This document shows, piece after piece, positions 13,901 through 22,391 of a stretch of 51,763 nt of DNA. Below the pieces are notes generated by a model, which saw only the letters and a list, made by a program, of their open reading frames with translations, was not told where the DNA came from and searched no databases. Every line of letters starts with the position of its first letter. Positions within the stretch are counted from its first letter, which is position 1. Source of the DNA: a virus; the IMG/VR virus record IMGVR_UViG_3300021182_000126, positions 1 through 51,763 of that record; one strand, 5' to 3'. Both the position numbers and the translations under genes were made by a program.

Positions 13901-16713
13901 AACTGTGCCGCTTTCCCGTCCAAGTGGTGATATTCCTCGATATCCACTATCTTCCCGTTTTTCCACAACCGGCCGTTTTCTATGTCGCGTATGACGGCCG
14001 GTGACAACCCAGTGGCCTTCACGACTTGGCGGTAGGCGCTGTTGTATTCTCGATTCAGTTCAGCCTCAACTTTGGCCCGTTCCTTCGCTTCGCTCTCCAG
14101 CGCGTCGGGATCAATCCCGTATTCATGGGCGGTCGCGAACTGCCGACGTATCCGCCCCTCGATCGTCTCGCGCCGCTTTGCCGCCACTTCTTGTTTTGCC
14201 AGTTCAATCTGGCGATCGAGCTCGTCTTGACGGGATTTCTCCTCATGTTTCGCATTCGCCTCTTGGGCGGCCTGTAATTCCGCAGTCAGGCGGGCAATCT
14301 CGGCCGTCGACTCTACGACGGTTGCATGCTCCTCGGGGGTAAGCGGTTCTCCGCCCTTGGCAATGCTCAATTCCGTCAGGCGTCGGCTGAGAGAATAGTC
14401 CCCAGACTTCTCATCTTGTTGCGAGACACCGGATTGGCCCCACAACTGCCCTTTGACGCGAGCTGCCTTGTCGGCTGCATGGACGTCATCCAGAGCGGCA
14501 TCGGCCTCCCTCTGGGCTTTCGCAATTGCCTTGTCATCGCCGCTCTTCGCGGCTTCCACCAGGGCGGCCGAAGTCTCGCTTAGCCGCGACTCCATTTGGG
14601 CGGCGTGCCTCTTGAGAATCTGAACCTCGACCTTGCTAATGTCGCGTGGAGTTTCGAGCAATTCCTTGACCAACCGCGGCCCCACGGTCGGGTCAGACTC
14701 CATTTTTCGCTTCGCCTCAGCGTGCCACTCTTCCACCGTCTCGGGCGACTTCGCGGCTACGGGCTCTTCGCCACGTTCCGCACGTCGAGCCGTAACGCCG
14801 GCTACCGTAGTACTGACCCTTCCGGCGTCTGCCGCAGGCGCCGCCGGAACCTCGGCCGGTGGTGGTGTAGGTGGTGGTGTAGTTTCGTCCGGTGCTACCC
14901 CGGCTGTCGGCGTGCGATCCTCTGGCTTGCCGACAACTGCTTCTTCTTCTGAACGGGCTTCGGTCGCTTGCCTTTGAGGATTCCCGTCCCCGCGTCCGCT
15001 TGGTTGAACTCCTTGGCTACCTTTTGGGGGATTCCCACCTTCTTGGCGAAGGATTGGTTGTGGGCCGCTGCCGCCATCGTTCGGGCTTGTTTTTTGGACT
15101 TGCTGGGCATTGGATTGCTCCTTGATCTTGGTTGGAATGTAACCGGCATCTTTGATAGCTTGTAACGCTTCTTCTTCGCTGTTCGCGGGTATCGTGTCCG
15201 CATATTCATTGCCCTGTTCGTCCATCGCCTCGAACTTAAAGGTTTTGGTTGGAGGGGAAGGAGGCTGACTGCCCGGCATCGGCGGGGGCTGACCGGGCGG
15301 AGATGACTGCTGAACCTTTCTTGCAGCCTCCACAAGGGCCTGCCGTTCACTGGCCGACGTGCCCTTCGCTCCGGTTGCCTTCTCGAATTGAAGACGCGAG
15401 GGCTTTGAAGGGAGGCCAGCAACGTCGCGCACGTGCCCGACGGAATGTAATAGCGCGGCCTGCATTACCGTGTCGGGAAGTTCAGCAACGGTTTCTCTCC
15501 ACAATTCGCCAGCCGACTTGCCCTTCTTCCCGCTGATCCGAACAGCACCTTCCTCGGCCAGTCGAGACTTGAGCCCTGACGCCGTAAGGATTCCACCTGT
15601 CTTGAGTATATCGAGAGCGTATCGCTGGGCCGATTCCCTAATCGTCTGGGAAACCACCGCCTCGCCGCCAAACTGTCCGATAATTTTGGCAGGTAACGCG
15701 GAGAAAAGCGCTGTCTCTAAAGCGCCAGCAGCCACGCCGGCGCCCATAGCTGCCACGCCGGTTGCGCCCCTCGCCTTTGCAGCTTGTTCCACGTTGACAG
15801 CCGCGGGAAGACCAAACATCGCCGCGACACCAGGAGTCCCGCCAGCCAATGCTGCGGCACCCATTTTTGGCAATGCCGCCAAGGCGGCTTGTGCGTTACG
15901 GCTAACAAAGCCCTGATCGGGATGCGTGAATCTAGCCGGATCGGTAGCAACGTCCAGAAGATGCTGCTCCCATTCCCAATCGTCCTTACTCTGAAATGGG
16001 TTAAGTCGTTTGATCGACTGACCGGCTTGAGCGAGCTGTCCGATCCCAGAGCCGACCGTTCGCATGGCCCAATTGTCGTCGTTTTTCTTGTCGCGTTCCT
16101 GATTCACATACTGGGAAGCTGCCAGAACGTCATTGCGAAGTTCCTTTGGAACAGCGGATGGGTCGGATAAGTCACTGTGAGCCAAGTCGAAGGCATCGAG
16201 AGTAGATTTGACGGCCTTAACAAACTCCGGGTTGCTCTCACCGCCCAGCCGCTTGGCGATGGCCTGCGCGAAAGCCTCATATTCCTCGGGCTTTCGCGTC
16301 CCGTACTTATGTGAGTAGACTTGATCCTTTTCCGGCGCTGCGAGTCGGTTTGCTTCTTCATTTGACGCCTTTATGAAATGTTCTTGCAAACCCTCGGGCG
16401 TCATGCTCATTCTCGCATGGACCGGCGGTAACGCGGCCATTTCCTCGTCGGTCATCGGGATTGATCGGTTGGGCGTGAAGCTTTCGCCCGCCGAGTGTTG
16501 CGTCGGTGCGGCCGGAACGTCAGGGATTGCCTGCGCCGCCGGCTCGGGGACCGCTAATGGTTTCGGCTGTTCAACCACCGCATCCGCGGGCGGGGGCGAG
16601 TGGTCTTGCGGCATCACGATCCCACTACCATCGGGCGGCGGTGGAATCGTGGCCTGCGGCATAACGATGCCAGAACCATCGGGCGGCGGTGGGATGGTCA
16701 TTGTGTCCGACAT
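10960..16713 (-). CDS. Giant polyvalent / internal virion (ejection) protein, 1917 aa
   Basis: The largest gene of the window. The N-terminus has two tandem copies of TIPPPPDGSGIVMPQ and a Pro/Ala-rich stretch. Residues ~270-350 are Ala/Gly-rich and hydrophobic (GAAALAGGTPGVAAMFG and similar), perhaps membrane-inserting. Around residue 490 lies a small domain beginning FKFEAMDEQGNEYADTI, then long low-complexity and coiled-coil Glu/Lys/Ala-rich segments to ~1450. A helical C-terminal region contains further Gly/Ala-rich hydrophobic runs (GGAIALVAVLTGGAGIGAFY) and ends in basic residues. This build resembles phage polyvalent proteins injected with DNA and T7 gp16-like ejection proteins. ATG 16713 overlaps the upstream stop (TAATG) and follows GGGAGGATC. 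No protease, transglycosylase or polymerase motif is obvious. Confidence 0.75.
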   Translation of the reverse strand: MSDTMTIPPPPDGSGIVMPQATIPPPPDGSGIVMPQDHSPPPADAVVEQPKPLAVPEPAAQAIPDVPAAPTQHSAGESFTPNRSIPMTDEEMAALPPVHARMSMTPEGLQEHFIKASNEEANRLAAPEKDQVYSHKYGTRKPEEYEAFAQAIAKRLGGESNPEFVKAVKSTLDAFDLAHSDLSDPSAVPKELRNDVLAASQYVNQERDKKNDDNWAMRTVGSGIGQLAQAGQSIKRLNPFQSKDDWEWEQHLLDVATDPARFTHPDQGFVSRNAQAALAALPKMGAAALAGGTPGVAAMFGLPAAVNVEQAAKARGATGVAAMGAGVAAGALETALFSALPAKIIGQFGGEAVVSQTIRESAQRYALDILKTGGILTASGLKSRLAEEGAVRISGKKGKSAGELWRETVAELPDTVMQAALLHSVGHVRDVAGLPSKPSRLQFEKATGAKGTSASERQALVEAARKVQQSSPPGQPPPMPGSQPPSPPTKTFKFEAMDEQGNEYADTIPANSEEEALQAIKDAGYIPTKIKEQSNAQQVQKTSPNDGGSGPQPILRQEGGNPPKGSQGVQPSGRGDGNPQRQATEARSEEEAVVGKPEDRTPTAGVAPDETTPPPTPPPAEVPAAPAADAGRVSTTVAGVTARRAERGEEPVAAKSPETVEEWHAEAKRKMESDPTVGPRLVKELLETPRDISKVEVQILKRHAAQMESRLSETSAALVEAAKSGDDKAIAKAQREADAALDDVHAADKAARVKGQLWGQSGVSQQDEKSGDYSLSRRLTELSIAKGGEPLTPEEHATVVESTAEIARLTAELQAAQEANAKHEEKSRQDELDRQIELAKQEVAAKRRETIEGRIRRQFATAHEYGIDPDALESEAKERAKVEAELNREYNSAYRQVVKATGLSPAVIRDIENGRLWKNGKIVDIEEYHHLDGKAAQLARDFPELGLQPESDAEGVIETKDMAAAIVDLIKRGPRAVPEWYDKLDEVAQRLAAEKGKPLPDDFHFPWEGEGEVADGFEPSSTAPAESKPTEKASRKPVVPRKVRVAAARKAFDDAFASFVKAAAGKLYANPLDPELIVEATKLTRAAVELGIVHFSEFMATMRVSEFMATMRDRLGEKAEKARETFLAAWDTLRDEGSLPPAVHDATDMSEIGRLAKKLTRWTVESGIEDRKKVVDAVHAELKWIMPEITRRQTMDAMSGYGEFKELTKDETSIKVRVIKGELQQLAKLDDMRKGAAPKKTGIERREPSKKERRLIKLVNEAKKKGGFSVTDPAKQLKTALDSAKRAVRNRMADKAEELRTGKKIIKERTELKPDAELLALREADAALSEKHDAAFPKPPISDAKKAELAGKALDRSIAQLEADLKSGDVAPKPKDKPISTPALDAKRAQLAKLREKRDALRDAANPKLSPEEKSNLAYKRSLETRLADYKSRVARGNYAKKPIKKRVLTKEQDGLKYQIEQQKLKLRIMEATARSANRTGVEKAADLAGKVVRFNVLSYPSIFGKLTSMAASRILELPVRELSGGLSSWRHPEIAEKSPIHGGMDFRAVLDGYIGLVTGLKGSIKLLKGEESPLTTRVGKGRVEPRSWLDYPGKVHAAFKEPIKQMAFDYAKSKYMRWAAEHNIDITDPMVTMKIDSECYQHAERQIFMNDNAAAKRFREYFSARRNPKTGHATLLGKFAELIANTLVPIVTVPTNIVAECFEHVTGLVEGNVRARRAIRAGIADLEPAEADMIMRKLKNGNIGGAIALVAVLTGGAGIGAFYQHGKKYKDEDLQPGEVDIGGTHYKTHTIPTEVYEFFSTIGQVATSALSKKNPEKKGTGRGITAAILGLTEDVPFVREMFELNKLQQNPDDFLAELAKSRVLPGMLQQIANMDDEDESGKTIKRKPETFWQHLETGIPVLRENVPEKRLIKRKR
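13377..13430. repeat. 27-bp perfect tandem duplication inside the giant virion gene
   Basis: Two exact 27-base copies (13377-13403 and 13404-13430) duplicate the nine-residue segment SEFMATMRV in frame within the giant protein. The perfect identity suggests a recent slippage or duplication event. Confidence 0.9.
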
Positions 16714-18122
16714 TACGATCCTCCCACGGGAACCCACTGCGCACCGTCCCACTCAAACTTTCCGCTTCCGCTGCGGGGCCGTTTCTGCGGGGGTCCCTGT
16801 GGCTGCGATTGGTCGGGGGCCTTTTCGGGCTTCCCCTGATCCTGTTCCTGCGGCGGCTTTCTCGGAACGTAGTCGGGATACATCTTTAGTGCCTTCTCCT
16901 CGGCCGCGGCGCGTTTCTTTTTCCACTCGTCGTGTGCGGGATTCGGATCGCCTCCCCCAAACCCAAGCGTGGATGACGTTTTCTCTGGCGGCTCCGCGTT
17001 GGTTTGTTCCTCTTCCCATTTAATCAAAAACTTTTGTCGGCTGTCGTTTTGCTTGCGGTTGTACTCGGTGCCTTTGTCGTGCTCACGCTCCTCGAACTGC
17101 CGCCTCTTTTCCTCTGCGGCCTGCTGGCGCTCCTCTGGCGATGTGCCGTTGGGATGCTCCTTTTTGTATTGCTCCGTGTAGTGCTCCTTCATCGCCTGGA
17201 GCGTCGGCCTGTCTATCTCGTAGTGTTTTTCTTTCCCGTTCCACCTTAACGCCGAGAGATAGCCGTTTTCTTTTGCCCACTCCCGCAACGAGGGCGAGAG
17301 GTACGACGGATTCTTTTGCAGGAACCGGTAAAACTCCTCGTCGGCCTTCTTCTGGCCATCCCCAGCCGGCGGTTGTTGCGGAACCGACGCCGAAGGTTGA
17401 GACGCCTGATCGGGCACCTTTTCCGGCGGCACATCGAACAGGGCGCTGTCTCCCATCTGATCGGGAAGCGAAGGATCGGGAAAGTCTTGTTCGCCGGAAT
17501 CAAGAACCCCGTTCGGCATTCCCCGCATAAATTGCAAATCGCCATCCTGTGTCGACGCAACAAACGGTCCCAGTCTTTCGCGCAGGTCGGGCGGCATTCT
17601 TGCCACCATTTTCTGAACCCTCGTCTCTGGCGATCGGGCAATCTCCTCGGGTGGCACAGGCATGGCGGCCCGGCGAATCTCCGCGTCGTTGGCAAAACTC
17701 TGGGCTTCCAAATCCTTCTTCTGCTCGTCGGTCAGGTACGGGCTGCTGCGCCACTTGGACCGCGCGTTGGCGTTATTGGCCAACCGCTGCTCATCTTCCG
17801 GGCTGGGGATCATTAGTTGGCCGGTTGCCAGACCCTGGTGGATGGCTTGGTCTTGCTCTTCTTGGGCCTGCTGCTGAATCAGTCCAGCCTGGTGAATGTG
17901 CTGCGGGTCGTTGAACTCGCCAGCCGAATGCCTCCGTAGGATTTCTCCCTGTGCCTGACGGCCCTGGTGGGCAATCTGGAGCAACGCGGCTTGGTGTTTC
18001 AGACCGTCTATGTCGTCAGGCTCGGGCGACGACAGAGCCGCCAGGTGTTGCTCGGCCTGACGACCGTAGGCGTGGTGGTCAAACAGCGCGGAGTTATCGA
18101 GGCCGGTGTAGGATTCATCCAT
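16713..18122 (-). CDS. Probable internal virion protein, Gln/Glu/Pro-rich (469 aa)
   Basis: The sequence is long, hydrophilic and rich in Gln, Glu, Lys and Pro, with extended helical segments (HQAALLQIAHQGRQAQGEILRR, the AEEKRRQFEEREHDKG stretch) and a disordered Pro-rich C-terminus ending FEWDGAQWVPVGGS. That ending is a small hydrophobic peptide often seen as a docking tail. No enzyme motif is visible. It sits between a 281-residue Gln-rich protein and the 1917-residue protein, like the T7 gp14-gp15-gp16 order, so an ejection-complex role is inferred. ATG 18122 overlaps the upstream stop by 8 bases; the frame extension to 18200 lies within the neighbour. Confidence 0.65.
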   Translation of the reverse strand: MDESYTGLDNSALFDHHAYGRQAEQHLAALSSPEPDDIDGLKHQAALLQIAHQGRQAQGEILRRHSAGEFNDPQHIHQAGLIQQQAQEEQDQAIHQGLATGQLMIPSPEDEQRLANNANARSKWRSSPYLTDEQKKDLEAQSFANDAEIRRAAMPVPPEEIARSPETRVQKMVARMPPDLRERLGPFVASTQDGDLQFMRGMPNGVLDSGEQDFPDPSLPDQMGDSALFDVPPEKVPDQASQPSASVPQQPPAGDGQKKADEEFYRFLQKNPSYLSPSLREWAKENGYLSALRWNGKEKHYEIDRPTLQAMKEHYTEQYKKEHPNGTSPEERQQAAEEKRRQFEEREHDKGTEYNRKQNDSRQKFLIKWEEEQTNAEPPEKTSSTLGFGGGDPNPAHDEWKKKRAAAEEKALKMYPDYVPRKPPQEQDQGKPEKAPDQSQPQGPPQKRPRSGSGKFEWDGAQWVPVGGS

Positions 18123-18960
18123 AATAGCCGCTCGCGTCGGTTTGCGATGGTTGCTTGAAGTAGGGGTTGTCCGAGGTTGCCGAAAGAGCCGAGGCAACAT
18201 CGCCTTGTTGCGGTTGCGGCTGGCCCAACTGCTGATTCAAGTTGGCCATAACAGCTTGGTATTGCCCCGCAAAATCCGGCGATGCCGGCGGGGCGGAGCC
18301 CACAAGTCCGGTAGCGGCCAGAGACTGGCTGCCGTATCCGCTCGAACTGGACGACGCCAAACTGCCAAAGTAACCCGAGGGATCGACTGTAGAAACGGGC
18401 TTTCCTTCGGGATCGTGGCCGGGTACGAATGGATCGGGCATTACCTCCTTGCCCTTGAGCGCGTCCGAGGCCCTCCTGTTTCGTCCAGCTTCGGCGTCTG
18501 CGGCCCGCTGGTTAGCGGCATCGATTCCAGCCTGATTTCTCTGGTTGATGGCATTCTGGCGGGCTTGCTCTTTCTTCTGGACTGCATCGTCGTGCTGTCG
18601 CTGCTGTACGATTCTCGCCGGGATCGGAGCACCCTGTTCGACGTCGGGAAACGGTATCGGCTTCCCCAGCCGCAGCGCCCGCGCGTTAGCTGCCTTCTGG
18701 GCGTTAAACCTCACGCGATCCTTGCCCATGAGGTTCTTTCCGTCTGGCGCTTCTGGCCAAACCATCTGCTGATTGATGGCCTGCTGCCGCTGCTGCCTGT
18801 CCAATCCGTGCTGGTATGCCTGCTGCCGCATGTACATTTGGTCGCGCACGATCGGCAGGTATTCCGCTTCCTGTCTGTTGCGGTTTTTGTTCTGGCCCGC
18901 CGCGTAGCCGGCCATCAGTACCGTGGCGGGGTTCGACCCGTACTTCAGTTCGATAGGCAT
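18115..18960 (-). CDS. Probable small internal virion protein, Gln-rich (281 aa)
   Basis: It starts MPIELKYGSNPATVLMAGYAAGQN with a short hydrophobic Ala/Gly patch (residues ~10-22), then becomes strongly helical and Gln/Arg/Ala-rich (residues ~25-165), and ends in a Ser/Gly/Gln-rich disordered tail. A hydrophobic N-terminal patch plus a long coiled coil is typical of podovirus internal core proteins. No family is assigned. It is coupled by overlap to the next gene and lies four bases after the stop of a zinc-binding protein gene. Function is inferred from composition and order only. Confidence 0.62.
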   Translation of the reverse strand: MPIELKYGSNPATVLMAGYAAGQNKNRNRQEAEYLPIVRDQMYMRQQAYQHGLDRQQRQQAINQQMVWPEAPDGKNLMGKDRVRFNAQKAANARALRLGKPIPFPDVEQGAPIPARIVQQRQHDDAVQKKEQARQNAINQRNQAGIDAANQRAADAEAGRNRRASDALKGKEVMPDPFVPGHDPEGKPVSTVDPSGYFGSLASSSSSGYGSQSLAATGLVGSAPPASPDFAGQYQAVMANLNQQLGQPQPQQGDVASALSATSDNPYFKQPSQTDASGYYG

Positions 18961-18964
18961 AATG

Positions 18965-19333
18965 TCACCACTTTCCTAATGGACAATTTTCGGTTGCCAT
19001 CTTGATCTTGTTTACCACCGCCGGCCCGGTGTTCACCCTACAGCCGCATTGCTTGCATCGTCCGTCCGCGTACTTATCGCACGCCTTGCAGATGGCTTCG
19101 ATCCGCTCTACCTCGGCCTGTTCGCGCGTTGGGAATCCGGCTTTCGTCCACTTGGCCAATGCTCCCGCGTAGTGGCGAACGTCGGAAAGCGAGACGCCAA
19201 GACGCTCGGCGGCAGGGGACAGGTCGGGCGAGTTCGGACAGTTGCGGTGGGGCCATCCTTGAATCCGCGGTGGTTTAACCCAACCACAGTTTCGACAACT
19301 CAACCCGTCGGCGTTTGGAATGCAGTTCATCAT
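18965..19333 (-). CDS. Zinc-binding phage protein with CPLGKW C-terminus (122 aa)
   Basis: The C-terminal half contains CKACDKYADGRCKQCGC and ends NCPLGKW, a cysteine pattern I recognise from small proteins in many tailed phages, probably a zinc-stabilised fold. The N-terminal half has MNCIPNADGLSCRNCGW. The chosen ATG 19333 overlaps the upstream stop (ATGA). The frame also reaches a TTG at 19393 near a GGAGGA sequence, and that longer form would add a CKHC pair completing a second four-cysteine site, so the start is uncertain. The function is unknown; it lies between virion genes. Confidence 0.72.
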   Translation of the reverse strand: MMNCIPNADGLSCRNCGWVKPPRIQGWPHRNCPNSPDLSPAAERLGVSLSDVRHYAGALAKWTKAGFPTREQAEVERIEAICKACDKYADGRCKQCGCRVNTGPAVVNKIKMATENCPLGKW

Positions 19334-19914
19334 AATGACGTTATTGTCGCGGTGACTGCAATGTTTGCACAAGAGTATGAACCATCCTCCCAAGCGGATG
19401 CCAAGTAGGGCAAAACTTCTCCATCAAACATCGAACAGTCCGGCTTTTCGTACACGGTCTTTTGGAAGCGATTTGTAAAACTGTCCCCAAAAATGTCTAT
19501 GAAATCCAATTCGCACAGAATCGTGTAGGAACTAAAATCAACGGCAGCCTCTATTGTTAATGTAATGCGATTTAGGCTTCTACATCCCGGTGCATCCGTC
19601 CCCCACAGCATCCACCCGCAGGTATACTCGCCAAGCGAAAGATTGGCGAGTATAATGTCACCATTCAAGGAATCGCAAAAGTCCCCGTATCCGCAACTAT
19701 CTGTCCCAGAATAGCCAGACAGGGTAAGTAGTATTTCGTTAGGTTGCGTTCCATCAACACAGCCACCACACGCCTCCTCGCCGCAGCAGCACCTTCTCCT
19801 ACTCATAAACCGCCGATTGTCCACGCGCCCGCGTTCGCGCGGTATCCACACGTCGGGCGAATGGACAATTAACCCGGAGTCTAGCCGGTCGTATTTGGGG
19901 TGGTGTTTGCTCAT
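19330..19914 (-). CDS. Cysteine-rich virion-region protein (194 aa)
   Basis: After a basic N-terminal 40 residues there is a dense cysteine cluster (RRRCCCGEEACGGCVDGTQP) followed by a beta-rich domain with alternating hydrophobic strands (NEILLTLSGYSG, GDIILANLSLGEY, RITLTIEAAVDF) and four or more further cysteines. The pattern suggests a disulphide- or metal-stabilised structural protein. I recall similar proteins in phage and planctomycete sequences but know no named family. Position among tail genes suggests a minor virion component. Confidence 0.65.
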   Translation of the reverse strand: MSKHHPKYDRLDSGLIVHSPDVWIPRERGRVDNRRFMSRRRCCCGEEACGGCVDGTQPNEILLTLSGYSGTDSCGYGDFCDSLNGDIILANLSLGEYTCGWMLWGTDAPGCRSLNRITLTIEAAVDFSSYTILCELDFIDIFGDSFTNRFQKTVYEKPDCSMFDGEVLPYLASAWEDGSYSCANIAVTATITSL

Positions 19915-19917
19915 GCG

Positions 19918-20820
19918 TCACGTCTTGCAGGGGAACTCTAGGGGTCGCCATACGTCTGCCGCTTCGTCCCACGTTGCCACGCCCCAGGCGCCGTTGTCCG
20001 TTTCCCATGTTCCGTCATACGTCATGGTGAGCGTGGCCGATGTGCTGTCGGCTACCGGATTCTGCCCGCCGTCCATCGGCGTGATGTGATCCACCGTCGC
20101 AAGCGTCTTTTCCGAGCCGCTCATCTTCGCCTGGCAGCGGATCATTTTCGCCTGCCCCAGACCGAAGGCGATATGCGGATTTCCGTCGGGCATGACCTCG
20201 GTGAACACGATAGCAACCGGCGAGGGAGTGAACTCAGAATGGTCAGCGCCTAAGCCTCGGTAAAGGCCGGGGAACTTGTTTTGGATCAATATCGTGTCGG
20301 AATCGGTGTCTGCCGTCAGATCATCTTTCACCGCGTAGGCTTCAATGTCCTCATCCCCCGGAGCAACATCATCGCTAGGAATGTAGGGAATAAGCGAATT
20401 GGAACTGCCGCCGCTAATATCAAGCCACGCAATGGGGTAGCCGTCGTCGTCGTCCGTTAAAATGACCACCTTCTCGTCCAGGTCCGCCGGCTGCCCCACG
20501 CTCGTCTCGGCCATCCCCGGCGTGTCGCCAAGAGCGGTCCTCGGCTTGGCGGCGGCAAACACCTGACCGACCACGTAGGGGTTTGTGCCGCGCAGCGAAT
20601 AGGGCTTGGCCACATTCACGCTTTTGAGCAGCTTGCCGAACTCGGGATCGAACAGGCGGCAGACAACGTAATTATCGTGCGAGTCGGACTCGGTCACCTG
20701 CGCCATGGCAATGCGGGTCAGACTAGCGGTATCGCCCAGGGGTGCTCGCTCGCCCGTAACCGGATTGTAGACCGGTGGCGTCTTGAAATAGGGCGCGGCG
20801 GCTCGTTTTTTCTTCCACAT
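19918..20820 (-). CDS. Virion-region hypothetical protein (300 aa)
   Basis: The protein starts MWKKKRAAAPYFKTPPVYNP. The body is acidic and beta-rich, with GYPIAWLDISGG and TLTMTYDGTWETDNGAWGVATWD near the end, and a terminal EFPCKT. No recognised family; length and composition fit a tail or fibre-associated component. ATG 20820 lies one base after the upstream stop (TAGCATG) behind GGGAACG. The frame extension to 20928 is within the neighbouring gene. It may join the adjacent coiled-coil protein to the tail. Confidence 0.62.
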   Translation of the reverse strand: MWKKKRAAAPYFKTPPVYNPVTGERAPLGDTASLTRIAMAQVTESDSHDNYVVCRLFDPEFGKLLKSVNVAKPYSLRGTNPYVVGQVFAAAKPRTALGDTPGMAETSVGQPADLDEKVVILTDDDDGYPIAWLDISGGSSNSLIPYIPSDDVAPGDEDIEAYAVKDDLTADTDSDTILIQNKFPGLYRGLGADHSEFTPSPVAIVFTEVMPDGNPHIAFGLGQAKMIRCQAKMSGSEKTLATVDHITPMDGGQNPVADSTSATLTMTYDGTWETDNGAWGVATWDEAADVWRPLEFPCKT

Positions 20821-20821
20821 G

Positions 20822-22381
20822 CTACGTTCCCAACACGCTGGTACTGCCGGAATCGCCGAGCCCCACCGCCAATTGACTAATAGCCTCCAACGACGGGTAG
20901 GAGTCCGTTCTGCGCTCCATGAAGGCAAACAGATCGGTGATGAGCTTGTTCCGCGACTCCAACTGACTGCCCATCAAGCCCAACTCGCTCACGTGCGTTT
21001 GAGTCATCCCCTTGAGGCGTTCGGCGTCGGCCGCCATTTGCTGCATCCCCAACTTGTAGCGGGAATCCACCTGATACTCGCCGTTCTGCAACGTCATGGC
21101 CACGTACCGCTGCTGGCCGTCGAGAACTTCGGCGACGGCGTGCTGCAACTCTCCCAGCAATTGATGGCGCTGCCCCGCCTCGTTTCGCTCCACGTCCTGC
21201 TGCATCGCGTGCCGCCGGTCGATGCCCTCGGCCACCCTCAATCGCACCGTTATCAGGTCGGCTTCGAGCTTCTGATTGTTGGCGTCCTTCCACTGCTGCA
21301 GCGCGTCTCGAATCTGATAAATGCGGTCGAGCCCGGCAAGCGTTCTGTCGTGCAGGCCGACCTTTTGCTCGTAAAGCCGGTGTTCGTTTTCCAGCTTCTC
21401 CCGATTTAACCGGTCGTTCAGGGCGGAGATGGCTTCGTTTCGCTCCCGTTCGATCCGGGCGTTGGTCTGCGCGATTAAAGCCGATGAGTAGAACCCGCGA
21501 TTCACCAAATCCTGCCGCGACTTCGCCAGCAGGTTGTTGAATTGCTCGTTGATGCGGGATAGCTCCGTTGCGCCAAGATCGACCAGATAGGCCGACGCGG
21601 CCGTGTAGTGCGTGGCATAGTCGGTCGCGAGATTGCCCAGTTCCGTGCTGTACGCGGCGATATGGCTGGTCATGTTGGCCAGCGACGTGCTCTCGATCGC
21701 GCGAATGCTGGCCAAGAACTCGGCGTAGTCGCTCTCTAACGTGGCCAATTCGGTTTGGTACGCCGATAGATATGCCGCCAGGTCCGTTTGCTCGGCCGCG
21801 ATGATCGTCTCTATTTTTGCTAGGTGGGCGGTGTAATTCGCCTCCAGGTCGTTCAGCTTGGCGAGGAACGTGGCCAATTGTCCAGACACCGTTGCGGCGT
21901 CCGTAACCACGGTTCCGAGCGAAGTGGCAATTAAGGCGTCAATTACGTCCATCAAGCCCGACAGCGAGGACAAATACGAACCGACGTAGGCGTTGCTGTT
22001 GGTGGTCATCACGTCGAAGAAGTCTTCCGTCTTCGAGAGCAGCGTGGACCACGCCGAAACGATATCGTCGTACCGCAGAGCGTTTTTCTGCCGGCCCTCG
22101 TTGTAGGCGTTTGTGAAGTCGTTGACCAACTGCTGCAAGATGACCCAATTGTTCATCTGCTGCCGGGCCATGCTGTAGTAGATCGTCGGCGGCGACGTGG
22201 AACTGTCGGGAGACGTGCCGGTAATCTGCCATCCCTGCGCCAGCATCCACGCCAGCCCCGATTCGGGCACGCCGTCGACCCAATTCTGCGCCCACCAGGC
22301 CGAAGTCCACGGCGTGGACTTATAGTCCGGGTCCAGGTTGTGCAGCGGGAAGACCACACGGGTCAGGTCGGATGCAGCCAC
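20822..22381 (-). CDS. Coiled-coil virion protein, possible tail/needle component (519 aa)
   Basis: The N-terminal ~80 residues are Trp-rich (STPWTSAWWAQNWVDG), then residues ~95-470 are nearly continuous amphipathic helix, with repeated units such as ATFLAKLNDLEANYTAHLAKIE and LAAYLSAYQTELATLESDYAEFL and a charged RIERERNEAISALNDRLNRE stretch. This predicts a long trimeric or dimeric coiled coil. No enzyme motif is seen. Translation starts at GTG 22381 with AGGAG eight bases upstream. Position between a fibre-like repeat protein and the internal virion genes suggests a tail shaft or needle, which is inference. Confidence 0.68.
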   Translation of the reverse strand: MAASDLTRVVFPLHNLDPDYKSTPWTSAWWAQNWVDGVPESGLAWMLAQGWQITGTSPDSSTSPPTIYYSMARQQMNNWVILQQLVNDFTNAYNEGRQKNALRYDDIVSAWSTLLSKTEDFFDVMTTNSNAYVGSYLSSLSGLMDVIDALIATSLGTVVTDAATVSGQLATFLAKLNDLEANYTAHLAKIETIIAAEQTDLAAYLSAYQTELATLESDYAEFLASIRAIESTSLANMTSHIAAYSTELGNLATDYATHYTAASAYLVDLGATELSRINEQFNNLLAKSRQDLVNRGFYSSALIAQTNARIERERNEAISALNDRLNREKLENEHRLYEQKVGLHDRTLAGLDRIYQIRDALQQWKDANNQKLEADLITVRLRVAEGIDRRHAMQQDVERNEAGQRHQLLGELQHAVAEVLDGQQRYVAMTLQNGEYQVDSRYKLGMQQMAADAERLKGMTQTHVSELGLMGSQLESRNKLITDLFAFMERRTDSYPSLEAISQLAVGLGDSGSTSVLGT

Positions 22382-22391
22382 GATTCAACTC

